NCBI RefSeq assembly: GCF_015097055.1
Contig: NZ_AP023366.1
Span: forward strand, 3,127,001 to 3,191,000
DNA: 64,000 bases
Origin: Effusibacillus dendaii
Lineage (GTDB): Bacteria > Bacillota > Bacilli > Tumebacillales > Effusibacillaceae
Direction of reading: 5' to 3'
Positions 22,305 to 31,520 of the stretch are shown piece by piece; the stretch's first letter is position 1, and the number at the start of each line of letters is the position of its first letter. A model generated the notes under the pieces. The model was given only the letters and a program-made list of their open reading frames with translations, made no database searches and was not told the origin of the DNA. Both the position numbers and the translations under genes were made by a program.

Positions 22305-23666
22305 TTAGGGTTTTACTATTTGGAACATTCGACTGGCAATGGACTCTGCTTGAGGAAAGGACAGGCCTAATTTCCAGCCTCCCATACCTTTTATATTATA
22401 TTTTGTAATCAAACGATATTTTTTAACGATGCTTCGGGCGTCTTCAAACCATACTACGTGTTTTCCGCCGGAAGCATCTGTATAGTAAAAATAAGGAGAT
22501 TCACTCTCCTTGTCATATTGTATGGGGGATCCGTGATCCATTGCCAGTTCGATGGCCTGGCTCTGTGCGTAGGACTTTCCGGACGTTTTACCGTTTGGTG
22601 AAAGGGTCCAATCATATGCATACATGGGTATACCTAGGAACAGCTTTTGTTTAGGAACTCTGGTTACGGCATAGTTAAGTGTTGCGCGAACTTGCCGAAT
22701 CGGTGCAATTGGACCTGCAGGTCCTCCCAACCAATGCCAATCATAAGTCATGAGGAAAAAATAGTCCACTACTTTACCCAAGGCAGCATAATCGTAACCT
22801 GCCAGATAGCTGGGGGTCTGATCTCCTTGTTTTGCGGGCACAGCGATAGACAATGTAAAATGGTTACGTTTCAATTTCTGAGCGAGCTCGTTCATGAATT
22901 GATTAAAAAACTCCCGATCCTGAGGGTATAATTGTTCAAAATCAATATTAACCCCTTTATAGCCTTGGGTCCGCAGCAAGATATCGATGTTTTGAATCAG
23001 CTTTCGTCTAAGTTTCGGTGTTTTTAACAGACGATGGGCCAGCTCAGGGTCGAATCCTTTTTGAGTCAAGTTGGTCACTACGGCAACCGGTTCCGAATGT
23101 TGCTTCCAGCTTTCCTTAATTGCTGTTGTTGCATACAAAGGGCTTAATGTTCCGTTATGGTCTGGATGGTATTCAAATATGCCAATTTGAGTGACCAGTG
23201 GACTATACTGACGTAAAAGCCATAAATCAGAAAGCTTGTTCTTTGGAACCATATAGGCTCCAGTCATAATACTCGTTTTTTGCGGTTGGGGGACCACAAT
23301 TTTAGTCCCAGTCCAGGTGTTCAAAGGGTTTTGAACATTATTGACTCTGATAATCTCTTCTTGAGAAATTCCGTGTCGTTCAGCTATCTTCCAAATGGAA
23401 TCACCGGCAGCAAGGATGTATTCATTGCCGGAAAGAATTAATGATTGTCCGGGAACGATCCGCTCGCCAGAGAGTCCATTTGTTGTCTTGATCGCAGCCA
23501 CAGACTGGTGATACACGTTGGCAATTTTGGTTAACGTGTCCCCGGTTTTAACCTCATAAATCACAAAGGAATCGGGGGCTCGATTTGCGTAGACAGGCAG
23601 TCCATCAGATGAGAAGCAAATAATGGATAAGATCAACAGGAGTATTTTTTGATAAATAGGCTTCAA
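22305..23666 (-). CDS. LysM-GH18 spore-germination-type glycosyl hydrolase (YaaH/SleL-like)
   Basis: A 453-aa exported protein. A signal peptide covers residues 1-27, then two LysM modules (YEVKTGDTLTKIANVYHQSV; YILAAGDSIWKIAERHGISQ) bind peptidoglycan. The rest is a GH18 catalytic domain: KGVNIDFEQL holds the catalytic DxE pair, FFLMTYDWHW and GIPMYAYDW line the cleft. Relatives cleave N-acetylglucosaminyl bonds of the spore cortex during germination. It is convergent with the HesB-like gene. A frameshifted paralogue lies at 38943-40265. Confidence 0.92.
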   Translation of the reverse strand: MKPIYQKILLLILSIICFSSDGLPVYANRAPDSFVIYEVKTGDTLTKIANVYHQSVAAIKTTNGLSGERIVPGQSLILSGNEYILAAGDSIWKIAERHGISQEEIIRVNNVQNPLNTWTGTKIVVPQPQKTSIMTGAYMVPKNKLSDLWLLRQYSPLVTQIGIFEYHPDHNGTLSPLYATTAIKESWKQHSEPVAVVTNLTQKGFDPELAHRLLKTPKLRRKLIQNIDILLRTQGYKGVNIDFEQLYPQDREFFNQFMNELAQKLKRNHFTLSIAVPAKQGDQTPSYLAGYDYAALGKVVDYFFLMTYDWHWLGGPAGPIAPIRQVRATLNYAVTRVPKQKLFLGIPMYAYDWTLSPNGKTSGKSYAQSQAIELAMDHGSPIQYDKESESPYFYYTDASGGKHVVWFEDARSIVKKYRLITKYNIKGMGGWKLGLSFPQAESIASRMFQIVKP

Positions 23667-23689
23667 CTATGTTCCCCCCAGGATCAAAG

Positions 23690-23990
23690 GTTCCTGAATA
23701 ATTTATCCAATTGTTCTTCAAAAAAATCACACATTTTTGTCGTAATCCTTGCTCTAGGGATTCTCGCAGGGATTGTAAATTCACAAAAGGGTAAAAAAGA
23801 CATGGCTTCTGGAAGTCCTGAAACCGACACAAATCAATCAGAGATTGCCGTTTTGCCGCGACCAGGCTAATAGGGCTCCTGATTTTGTTTTGAACGATCT
23901 GGATGGAAAGCAGGTAAAGATAAGCGAGTTAAAAGGGGAAAAGCTGCTGCTGAATTTCTGGGTTTCATGGTGTCCGCCGTGTAAAGCGGG
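23690..23990 (+). pseudogene. TlpA/ResA-type thioredoxin, frameshifted 5' fragment
   Basis: A signal-anchor (HIFVVILALGILAGIV) and linker in one frame give way near 23866 to the TlpA body in another: APDFVLNDLDGKQVKISELK and the active site FWVSWCPPCK. Directly after CPPCKAG the sequence turns into a membrane protein. The first frame has no good start codon. So a single-base slip and a deletion removed the second half. An intact paralogue lies at 27688. Confidence 0.75.
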
Positions 23991-24512
23991 ATTTTTGACC
24001 CTTTCCTCAAAGTGGATCGGATTGTTTGCGGGAATCGGTTTGTCTTCATGGATTGGAAGCGGAGTTGGAATGCTTTATTTCGTAATTCGAATCTTTCAAT
24101 ACCGGATTCCATTGATGACCCTGCTTGATATTGTAGTTCCGCCATTTCTGTTAGGCGTGAGCGCATATTCAATAATCGTGGCAGACTACGGATCAGAACC
24201 GATTTGATTTGGGGAACGATAATGGAAGGGGAAAAGTTTCATCCTGTCAAACTCTATAGGGCAATATTTTTTGCAGTCAGCGGAGGTATCCTTTTGTCAA
24301 AAATACGTTTGCAATCTTGTGGAAGCAGAGGTTCACTAGGGTTACTGGCATTTGGGACAGGGGGCCTACTAATTTCATTGGGTGAGTATAATCAGTATCT
24401 CTGGCTTTATTTGGCTCCCATGCAGTGGGCGTACCTTATTATTGCTGTTGTGGGGATTTTTTTGTTTATGAGACAGCTACGTGAGGCGACATTAAATCGG
24501 GGTGAAAAATGA
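23991..24512 (+). pseudogene. Prolipoprotein diacylglyceryl transferase (Lgt)-like remnant
   Basis: WIGLFAGIGLSSWIGSGVG and LLDIVVPPFLLGVSAYSII read as Lgt-like membrane segments. After a frameshift near 24190 the next frame carries PTDLIWGT and FHPVKLYRA, matching the Lgt region PTD..WG and HPxxLYE, then more helices to NRGEK. About 170 codons remain and the N-terminus is replaced by the TlpA fragment. The final stop overlaps the next start (ATGA), so the remnant may still be cotranscribed with the two-component system. Confidence 0.62.
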
Positions 24513-25186
24513 CAATAAAAGCGCTCTTAGTGGAAGATGAAGAAAACTTTCGGCAAATGCTTCAAGTTTATTTACAAGCGAATGGAATATCGGTTATAGA
24601 AGCCGAAAATGGCTCACAGGCGAAAGAAATTTTGGCGCAAGGGAATTTTGACGTGATTATCCTCGACATTATGATGCCCGTTATGGACGGATTTGCTTTT
24701 TTGGAGCAGTATACAGGTACAATTCCGATACTGGTCATTTCCGCCAAGTCGCAAACAGAAGACAAACTGCGTGGATTCCAATTCGGAATTGACGATTATT
24801 TAACAAAGCCTTTTGATTTGAGAGAACTGGTTGCACGTATCCAGGTTCTTGTAAGACGCTCAAATGGGAACATGGAAATGGAGCGGCCGATGGGCACTTT
24901 CCTTCTTGATCGTGATACCTGGAAATTGATCGTTCAAGGAAAGGAAATGATCCTAACCCCAAAAGAATTTGAAATTCTTGATATCCTGTTTCACCGTCCC
25001 GAACGTGTATTTACCCGCGACGAGCTATTAATTCAGGTATGGGGAAATGAACACGATGGAGATGAGCGGGTGGTTGATACACATGTCAAAAATATCAGGG
25101 AAAAATTTAGGAAGGCACATATCACGTTTTCCCCGATCGAAACAGTATGGGGGGTGGGATACCGGTTCGGAGGCAGCGAGAAATGA
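24509..25186 (+). CDS. OmpR-family response regulator
   Basis: A 225-aa regulator. The receiver has LLVEDEENF, phospho-Asp in VIILDIMMPVMDG and LTKPFD. The winged helix has ILTPKEFEILDILFHRP, DELLIQVWG and VVDTHVKNIREKF before GVGYRF. It overlaps the kinase by an ATGA. The genes that follow (zinc-ribbon membrane protein, CcdA, ResA) suggest it may control thiol-redox or cytochrome c maturation functions; no operator was identified. Confidence 0.93.
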   Translation: MTIKALLVEDEENFRQMLQVYLQANGISVIEAENGSQAKEILAQGNFDVIILDIMMPVMDGFAFLEQYTGTIPILVISAKSQTEDKLRGFQFGIDDYLTKPFDLRELVARIQVLVRRSNGNMEMERPMGTFLLDRDTWKLIVQGKEMILTPKEFEILDILFHRPERVFTRDELLIQVWGNEHDGDERVVDTHVKNIREKFRKAHITFSPIETVWGVGYRFGGSEK

Positions 25187-26601
25187 AAAAAGAGATCCGA
25201 GGAAAAATTTTGTTGATTTTAGTGGTCCTGTTGGCTGTGGTGATTCTCTCTCTTGCGATTACATTTTCTCATCTGTTCACGACGGTATTTACGAGTCAAC
25301 GACTAGAAAACTTAAGTAACAGTGCGGAACAATACGCCAGGATAATCGAGCAAACACCCCACTTTCATCCTCCGTCAGAAAAGGCACTTCAACTGGGAGA
25401 ATCACAAAGCTTAATGGTGATCGATTCTTCCGGAAACGTAAGGTATCAAACAGGTGACATGAGACTACTCGAAAAGGGGAAATCCATTCCCGGTCAGGAA
25501 AAAGTTTTGCAAGGACAACGCCTGCTTATTAAAACCGTTCTTTCTGCCTCAAATGAATCAGTGTTTTTGGCAGGGATTCCTCTGGGGGCTCCTGTTCGCG
25601 GGGCGGTTTTTTTACTAGAGCCGGCTGCGACGGGAGATCAGGTGATTCAAACGTTAAATAAAGTATTGGGATTTGGGGTTGTCGGTGCCCTGCTGGTTGC
25701 ATTAGGAGCTGCCTTGATTGTTTCGGAACGAATGGCTCGTCCGTTAATACAAATGCAAGAGGTTGCCTCAGCAATTATGAGGGGCGATTTTTCACAAAAA
25801 GCAAAGGTTTCCGGAACGGATGAACTATCCACACTGGGCAGTTCTCTGAATCAGCTGGCTGCTCACTTGAAAATACTGCAGGAATCGCGTGCAGAGTTTC
25901 TGAGTAACGTTTCCCACGAAATCCGCACTCCACTGAGTTATATTCAAGGATATACGCAAATTGTGAGAGAAGGACTAGCCGCATCGGAAGAAGAAAGGCA
26001 GAAATACCTTGATATTATTCAGGATGAGATAGGGAGGCTGCAGGGGATTTTAAATGACCTAATGAGCCCTGTCAGATTTGAGGAAGCCAAATTGGAAATT
26101 CGTCCAACCCCCGTAGAACTCGTTCCTCTAATAAAAAAGACGTTGCACACTTTGGAACCATTTGCAAATCAAAAACAGATGGTTTTGACGTATCATGGAA
26201 CACCACACCTTCCTCAGGTGTATGTCGATAAGGATCGTATAGAACAGGTATTGCTTAACCTGGTGCATAATGCGGTTCAGTATTCTGACGTGGGTTGTCG
26301 AGTTGATATAAAAACACGGTTTTCCGAAGAACAGGTATTTGTATCTATAGAAGATAATGGTCCGGGTATTCCGCAACAAGAGCTTTCGTTAATATGGGAA
26401 AGGTTTTATAGAGTGGAAAAATCAAGAAATCGTGCGTTGGGAGGAACTGGGTTAGGTCTACCTATATCGAAACAGATTATCGAAGCCCATAACGGGCAAA
26501 TTCAAATGACCAGTCAGCCGGGAGAAGGGACACTGGTATCATTTGTGCTCCCCAGGTATCGTCCCGATAGGACAGACAGTCAAACGGAGGAACGCCTATG
26601 A
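25183..26601 (+). CDS. Sensor histidine kinase (HAMP-HisKA)
   Basis: A 472-aa kinase with two membrane helices (residues 6-28 and about 165-185) around an extracellular sensor domain. HAMP (LIVSERMARPLIQM) is followed by HisKA with FLSNVSHEIRTPLSYIQGY, and the ATPase has NLVHNAVQYS, EDNGPGIP and GGTGLGLPIS. I start at ATG 25183 rather than an upstream in-frame ATG at 25147, because GGAGG lies 8 bases before it and the first membrane helix begins there. It is coupled to the regulator and, at its end, to the zinc-ribbon gene. Confidence 0.92.
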   Translation: MKKEIRGKILLILVVLLAVVILSLAITFSHLFTTVFTSQRLENLSNSAEQYARIIEQTPHFHPPSEKALQLGESQSLMVIDSSGNVRYQTGDMRLLEKGKSIPGQEKVLQGQRLLIKTVLSASNESVFLAGIPLGAPVRGAVFLLEPAATGDQVIQTLNKVLGFGVVGALLVALGAALIVSERMARPLIQMQEVASAIMRGDFSQKAKVSGTDELSTLGSSLNQLAAHLKILQESRAEFLSNVSHEIRTPLSYIQGYTQIVREGLAASEEERQKYLDIIQDEIGRLQGILNDLMSPVRFEEAKLEIRPTPVELVPLIKKTLHTLEPFANQKQMVLTYHGTPHLPQVYVDKDRIEQVLLNLVHNAVQYSDVGCRVDIKTRFSEEQVFVSIEDNGPGIPQQELSLIWERFYRVEKSRNRALGGTGLGLPISKQIIEAHNGQIQMTSQPGEGTLVSFVLPRYRPDRTDSQTEERL

Positions 26602-26909
26602 GGAGATGGATCAGTCTTGCCGGTGTCCTGTTTATAGTTGCAGGTGCGGTTTGTTTAAGTATCACCGCTAATGGGCCGTGGGGGTTTTCGTTAAATGGGA
26701 AGTTTTGTTGGATCCCACCTTTCATTCGGATTCTCACTATATTAGCAATCGCAACCTTGTTTGGGCTTGCTGGCCGAACAATATATACATTCATGCAAAG
26801 AAAAAAAAGAACATGCCCAAATTGCGGGACGAAAGCATTGGAATATTGGACTATGTGTCATCAGTGCGGGGAAGTACTAGGAAATCACAAAAAAAACACA
26901 AATCTTTAG
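26598..26909 (+). CDS. Membrane protein with C-terminal zinc ribbon
   Basis: A 103-aa protein starting in an ATGA overlap with the kinase. Two hydrophobic helices (residues 5-24 and 43-65) are followed by RKKRTCPNCGTKALEYWTMC and HQCG, a four-Cys zinc ribbon. I do not recognise a specific family. Its coupling to the kinase suggests it is part of the signalling unit, perhaps as an accessory sensor. Confidence 0.75.
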   Translation: MRRWISLAGVLFIVAGAVCLSITANGPWGFSLNGKFCWIPPFIRILTILAIATLFGLAGRTIYTFMQRKKRTCPNCGTKALEYWTMCHQCGEVLGNHKKNTNL

Positions 26910-26949
26910 GCTATAGTAAGGGCGACCATTAATATGAAAGGGGAAAAAC

Positions 26950-27663
26950 ATGTCGACTCCTACTATTTATTTGGCTTTTGTCGCTGGATTGTTGTCATTT
27001 GTGTCACCGTGCTGCTTGCCTCTTTATCCGTCCTATATATCATACATTACCGGCGTATCGTTTGACGAAATGAAATCAGCAGAAAACCGCAAAAAAATAC
27101 GAAAAAAGGCTTTGCTTCATTCTGTTTTCTTTGTTGTTGGGTTTTCCATCATTTTTATGGCCTTAGGAATGTCCGCCAGCGCGATAGGACAATTGTTTGT
27201 GATTTACAAGAATGAGGTCCGACAGGTCGGTGGGATCTTGGTGATTCTTATGGGGTTGTTTCTTGCCGGTGTGATCAAGGCTGATTTTTTATACCGGCAG
27301 AAAAAATGGGTCATCCGTTCAAAACCGGCCGGGTATCTTGGTTCCGTACTGGTTGGAATAAGCTTTGCGGCGGGCTGGACGCCTTGTGTCGGTCCAATCC
27401 TGGCATCCGTACTTGTGTTGGCCGCAACCAATCCCTCGAGCGGAATGATATTAATGTTCTTTTATGCATTGGGATTTGGCCTTCCATTTTTAATACTCGC
27501 GTATACACTCGGGTCTTTGCGGTGGATACTCCGATATTCGGATAAAATCAGTCGAATCGGAGGTTGGCTGATGGTCGCCATGGGCATTTTACTCTTTACC
27601 AATTGGATCAGCCGATTAACTGTATGGTTAATAGGATTGTTCGGCGGTTTTGTAGGATTTTAG
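26950..27663 (+). CDS. ccdA: CcdA-type thiol-disulfide transporter
   Basis: A 237-aa membrane protein of the CcdA/DsbD family with six predicted helices. The redox cysteines are in FVSPCCLPLYPSY near residue 24 and GWTPCVGPILA near residue 139. CcdA carries electrons from cytoplasmic thioredoxin across the membrane to extracytoplasmic thioredoxins for cytochrome c maturation and spore development. It is followed immediately by a ResA-like protein, its usual partner. The cell's TsdA-like cytochrome needs such a pathway. Confidence 0.93.
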   Translation: MSTPTIYLAFVAGLLSFVSPCCLPLYPSYISYITGVSFDEMKSAENRKKIRKKALLHSVFFVVGFSIIFMALGMSASAIGQLFVIYKNEVRQVGGILVILMGLFLAGVIKADFLYRQKKWVIRSKPAGYLGSVLVGISFAAGWTPCVGPILASVLVLAATNPSSGMILMFFYALGFGLPFLILAYTLGSLRWILRYSDKISRIGGWLMVAMGILLFTNWISRLTVWLIGLFGGFVGF

Positions 27664-27687
27664 AATTATGAGGAGTGTTGGACGATT

Positions 27688-28281
27688 ATGAGTAGAAAAA
27701 CAACATTGATCGTTAGTGCTGCAGGAATTCTTGTAGTGGCGGCCGGGATACTTTTTGCAAACAGTACCGGAAAAACGGAAGTCGGTGCGGGCAAGTCAAC
27801 TGGTGCGAATGCCGTGGAAAATAAACACACACAAAAACAAAATGCCGCACCGGTTGTGGGATTTCATGCTCCCGATTTTACATTGACAGACTTTGAGGGG
27901 AAAAAAGCGACTCTTAGCGAACTCAAGGGAAAACCCGTATTTGTGAATTTCTGGGCGTCTTGGTGTCCTCCCTGTAAAGCGGAGATGCCTGATTTAGTGA
28001 AAATGGCAAAGAAATATGAAGGGAAAGTGAGCTTTTACGGGGTTAATTTAACGGTGAATGACGAACCGGAAAACGCGAAGTCCTTTCTTCAATCATTTGG
28101 AGTACCCTATCCCAACTTAATGGATACAGATGGAACAGTCGCAAAGCTCTATCAAGTACAGGGGATCCCGACCTCGTTTCTGATTGACGCAAACGGGAAA
28201 ATTGTGTACACGGCTCCCGGGGCTATGAACGAGCAACAGCTGGATTCGCTGCTTCAAAGAGTAACAGCTTCAAACAATTAA
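27688..28281 (+). CDS. TlpA/ResA-like membrane-anchored thioredoxin
   Basis: A 197-aa extracytoplasmic thioredoxin. The N-terminal helix (residues 6-24) anchors it. HAPDFTLTDFEGKKATLSEL is the AhpC-TSA/TlpA opening, FWASWCPPCKAEMPDL holds the CxxC, and VQGIPTSFLID has the cis-Pro. It likely reduces apocytochrome c haem-site disulfides using electrons from the upstream CcdA. The two genes are 24 bases apart. Confidence 0.92.
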   Translation: MSRKTTLIVSAAGILVVAAGILFANSTGKTEVGAGKSTGANAVENKHTQKQNAAPVVGFHAPDFTLTDFEGKKATLSELKGKPVFVNFWASWCPPCKAEMPDLVKMAKKYEGKVSFYGVNLTVNDEPENAKSFLQSFGVPYPNLMDTDGTVAKLYQVQGIPTSFLIDANGKIVYTAPGAMNEQQLDSLLQRVTASNN

Positions 28282-28314
28282 TTCTTCAAATAACTAATTA
28301 AGGGGAGAAGCGTT

Positions 28315-28953
28315 ATGAACCAGAGAGTGAACAAACTCATTTTATTTACCTTTTCTGCTTGTCCTACAGGGAGAAGTATGGGTACCGTTTTGCGGGAATT
28401 AGCATTATCTCATCCGCAGATCAAAGTGGAAACCAAATACATCGATGTTATGATAGAGGAAACCAATTTGTTTCGAATAAAAGAGAATCCAACCACGCTG
28501 TTTATAAACGATAAAGGGCATGAACTGTATCGTGTGGAAGGTTTTAAAGAAACAAATGAAATGACGCAAATCATTGATCGGATAAACAGTGGGGAGATCT
28601 TCTTACAAACTCAATACGAAGAGAATTCCACTACGATTGAAAAATATGAAATTTTTCTGTATCAAAATCAGGAATTGGTACCATGTGAAGTCTCATATGA
28701 AAACAAATCATCTGTAAAAGCACCTCGCATCACAGCAATCCAACAGCTTATAAAAGCGAATTTGGAGGGTTTTTACAATCCCTTTCCACCAGGTACACGT
28801 TTGGAGTTGATTGAGTTTCATGGCAGTCTCGCCAGAGTATTTTTAAAAATTCCTGAACAGGTGAAGGATTTGAATGAGAGTTTGATGAAAGAAGCACTGC
28901 GGAAAACGCTTCAAAAGTTTGGGGTGTCAGACGTCGAATTAGAATTGAAGTGA
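28315..28953 (+). CDS. Thioredoxin-like/GerMN-like two-domain protein
   Basis: A 212-aa protein. The first 95 residues resemble a thioredoxin fold: LILFTFSACPTGRSMGTVLR sits where CxxC should be, but has Cys-Pro-Thr-Gly, and ENPTTLFINDKGHELYRVEG carries the cis-Pro strand. Residues 110-212 resemble GerMN (ITAIQQLIKANLEGF; PFPPGTRLELIEFHGSLARV). GerMN domains occur in GerM, a spore cortex/germination protein. There is no signal peptide. The combination is unfamiliar to me. It follows ccdA and the TlpA gene and probably belongs to the same operon. Confidence 0.6.
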   Translation: MNQRVNKLILFTFSACPTGRSMGTVLRELALSHPQIKVETKYIDVMIEETNLFRIKENPTTLFINDKGHELYRVEGFKETNEMTQIIDRINSGEIFLQTQYEENSTTIEKYEIFLYQNQELVPCEVSYENKSSVKAPRITAIQQLIKANLEGFYNPFPPGTRLELIEFHGSLARVFLKIPEQVKDLNESLMKEALRKTLQKFGVSDVELELK

Positions 28954-29024
28954 GAAAATGGTTTCAAATAAGGAGTTTGTCCATGCAAACTCCTTCTTCT
29001 ATGCCATTCTTGCGTTGCGAAGGT

Positions 29025-29474
29025 TTACGTGTTGTCACAACATAGCTTGGTATAAAAGTACAAAAACCATACAGCGTGGTTTTGCTCGTCAGCTGCTGCA
29101 CGACGAAAACTCTCTTTAATGTAACTATCATGGGCTTTATCCGCGACAGTTAAATAAAAATCGACGGTTTCCTGTTCATCTTCCAGCGCAAATTGCAATC
29201 CATTTTTATAATCGGTTGGACATTTCTCAATGATGTGCGGGTATACTTGCCTGCCCGTTAAAGTTATATAAAGCTGTGAGAATACTTGAAAGTGCCGAAT
29301 CTCGTCCTGTCGGATTTCAAGAATCCGGTCTCTTTCTACGACATTTTTGGCCATTCGGGCTAACTGTTCGTAACAAGCTATTGCGTTGTATTGTCCATTG
29401 ATAGCTTTAACAATATCACTGAGCAGACTTTGGTCAGGTTCGTACGGCGCGTAATGATAAAAATAAGGATACAT
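29025..29474 (-). CDS. Ferritin-like domain protein (spore-associated YhjR type)
   Basis: A 149-aa four-helix protein. Two copies of the di-iron signature appear: QYNAIACYEQLARM with EIRQDEIRHFQVF, and DEQETVDFYLTVAD with AADEQNHAVWF. The pattern E...ExxH twice is that of ferritin-like and rubrerythrin-type domains. The Tyr/His-rich N-terminus (YPYFYHYAPYEPDQ) resembles spore-coat-associated ferritin-like proteins. It may store or detoxify metal or peroxide. It is convergent with the preceding gene. Confidence 0.78.
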   Translation of the reverse strand: MYPYFYHYAPYEPDQSLLSDIVKAINGQYNAIACYEQLARMAKNVVERDRILEIRQDEIRHFQVFSQLYITLTGRQVYPHIIEKCPTDYKNGLQFALEDEQETVDFYLTVADKAHDSYIKESFRRAAADEQNHAVWFLYFYTKLCCDNT

Positions 29475-29514
29475 GGTGGGTACACACTCCCTTACTTTTA
29501 GCGATTTCTATATT

Positions 29515-29757
29515 TTATGTCGGTATTTTGGGTAGGTACCTAGTACAATACATTTTAATTGGCAGTCCTGCGCCGTAACCAGATACGGTGACTGGGTTAC
29601 CATTGAGATGTTTGGATGGGTTGTAGATGTCACGGGTGGGCACAACGTCAATGGCATAAGGCGACAGATACAAAGAATATGTTAAATACCTGAGTAAAAA
29701 ATCATTCCAACCAGCATAGTTGATGTATGATTCAGATTTTGTTTCATAGTTATGAAA
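29515..29757 (-). pseudogene. Truncated gene fragment, unrecognised
   Basis: An 80-codon open frame with no start codon (an in-frame stop lies at its upstream edge). Its reading, SPYAIDVVPTRDIYNPSKHL and VTVSGYGAGLPIKMY, looks protein-like but I cannot place it. It is probably the C-terminus of a lost gene. Confidence 0.35.
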
Positions 29758-30238
29758 TCAAATGATATCGCATGGAAGACTGCAAGTGGGCTTAGATTAA
29801 GGACGCTTCCCTGATCCCGAAACCGGTACAGAAGCCGTATCCTCGAATTTATACTACTTGTCTCAGCTGGGTTGTTGCCTAACTTTTCATGTTATGCAAA
29901 GATTCTCGAAGACATGTATGATCATAAAAAATATAAATTTTAATATAAATCAGAATATTTAAATATAATAATACGGAAATGGTCCAAAAATGGAGAAATG
30001 GTAGGTGGTTGAATGGATCGGTACACGCAGCCATTCCAGTTATCCATAGTTGCTCCTCACTTTTTCTGAACCACAACGTACGCAATCTATACACTACTTT
30101 ACGAAAATTCGGACTAATTGTATGCATGGCGTGTCAGATGTACGACGTAATTCTGTAGGAAAGCATTGATATAACACCGCAATAAGCAGCCTGGATTGCT
30201 GGCGGATAAACAAATCCAATTGTAAGGGGGATGCGGGA
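29758..30238. other. Gap without supported genes
   Basis: AT-rich in 29900-29970. No open frame here has a ribosome-binding site or family motif. The last 40 bases carry the GGGGGATGCGGGAG site of the next gene. Confidence 0.4.
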
Positions 30239-31492
30239 GTGAAATTCGTCTCTTTCAATCTAATGCCGTATCGGGAGCTGCCGGCGGATTTTGAGGGAAA
30301 ATACCCAAGCGTATGGGTCACGCCGCCAAAAACATTATTTGATCCGGTGAAGGGTCATCGCATGTATCATGATTATCTGGATGAGCTGGAATTCAGTATT
30401 GACCTGGGCTATGATGCGGTCGGGGTAAATGAGCATCACAGCAACGCCTACGGTATGATGCCGTCGCCAAATCTAATGGCGTCCATCCTTTCCCGAAAGG
30501 TTCGCCGCAGTGACAAAACCAGTTTGATGGTGCTTGGAAACAGCCTTGCCGCTTATAATCCTCCCATTCGGGTCGCGGAGGAATTCGCCATGTTAGATGT
30601 GCTGTCCGGTGGAAAATTCATTGCCGGTTTTCCCGTCGGCACTTCGATGGACGGAAACTATGCGTACGGGATAAACCCTGCGGAGCTTCGTGAGCGGTAC
30701 TATGAAGCACATGATCTGATTATGAAGACATGGAACAGCGATGACCTAATTATGTGGAACGGCAAATACAACCAGTTCCGTTATATCAACCCATGGCCGC
30801 GGACGGCGCAGCGTCCCCATCCGCCTGTTTGGATTCCAGGTGGTGGCAGTGTTGAAACATACGATTTTTCCATCAAACATAACTACTCCTTCTCCTATCT
30901 CAGCTATTTCGGACACAAATACGCGAAAAAGGTTATGGGACCTTTCTGGCAGCGAAATGATGAACTTGGCGCGGATCGAAATCCTTATAAGGCCGGTTAC
31001 GCCCAGATCATCTGCGTATCGGAAACGGATGAACGGGCGCAAACCGATTACGAAGAACATGTCCGTTATTTCTTCAATAAATGTCTGCACATCGATCCCC
31101 GCATTGCGGAAGCGCCTGGGTACCGTACCGTGAAGAGTCTGAGAGCAGGACTGCGGTCGCAGTTTGATGGAACCCAAAAAAGTGCCGCACAAATGCTAAA
31201 AGACGGAATGGGATGGAAAGAGCTTATCGAGGAAGGGTTTATTGTTGCCGGTTCCCCTGCCAGCGTTCGAGACCAACTGGCTGAGGGGGCAAAGGACCTC
31301 CGGGTTGGCAACATTATGTGTCTCCTCCATATTGGTTCGATGCCTCACTGGCTGGCAATCAAAAATCTGCAATTGTTCGCGGAAGAAGTGATGCCCCATT
31401 TAAGAGAAATTTACAGCGAATGGGATCACAGCCACTATTGGCCGACTGGTTTTGCGGAAGAAGAACAATCGGGTTCCGTCGCTCAAGTTTAA
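30239..31492 (+). CDS. LLM-class flavin-dependent monooxygenase
   Basis: A 417-aa bacterial luciferase-like oxidoreductase. The N-terminus (MKFVSFNLMPYRELP) and VGVNEHHSNAYGMMPSPNLM are typical, as is SLAAYNPPIRVAEEFAMLDV. It uses reduced flavin and oxygen on an unknown substrate. The GTG start follows AGGGGGATGCGGGAG. The alpha/beta hydrolase that follows after 28 bases suggests a two-step degradation or modification, for example oxygenation followed by ester or ring cleavage. Confidence 0.9.
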   Translation: MKFVSFNLMPYRELPADFEGKYPSVWVTPPKTLFDPVKGHRMYHDYLDELEFSIDLGYDAVGVNEHHSNAYGMMPSPNLMASILSRKVRRSDKTSLMVLGNSLAAYNPPIRVAEEFAMLDVLSGGKFIAGFPVGTSMDGNYAYGINPAELRERYYEAHDLIMKTWNSDDLIMWNGKYNQFRYINPWPRTAQRPHPPVWIPGGGSVETYDFSIKHNYSFSYLSYFGHKYAKKVMGPFWQRNDELGADRNPYKAGYAQIICVSETDERAQTDYEEHVRYFFNKCLHIDPRIAEAPGYRTVKSLRAGLRSQFDGTQKSAAQMLKDGMGWKELIEEGFIVAGSPASVRDQLAEGAKDLRVGNIMCLLHIGSMPHWLAIKNLQLFAEEVMPHLREIYSEWDHSHYWPTGFAEEEQSGSVAQV

Positions 31493-31520
31493 ATCATTTT
31501 CCAGTTTAGGGGGGAATACA

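Noticed and set aside
28345-28370. Selenocysteine in the thioredoxin-GerMN protein
   Set aside because: The CPTG site has ordinary TGT for Cys and no in-frame UGA.
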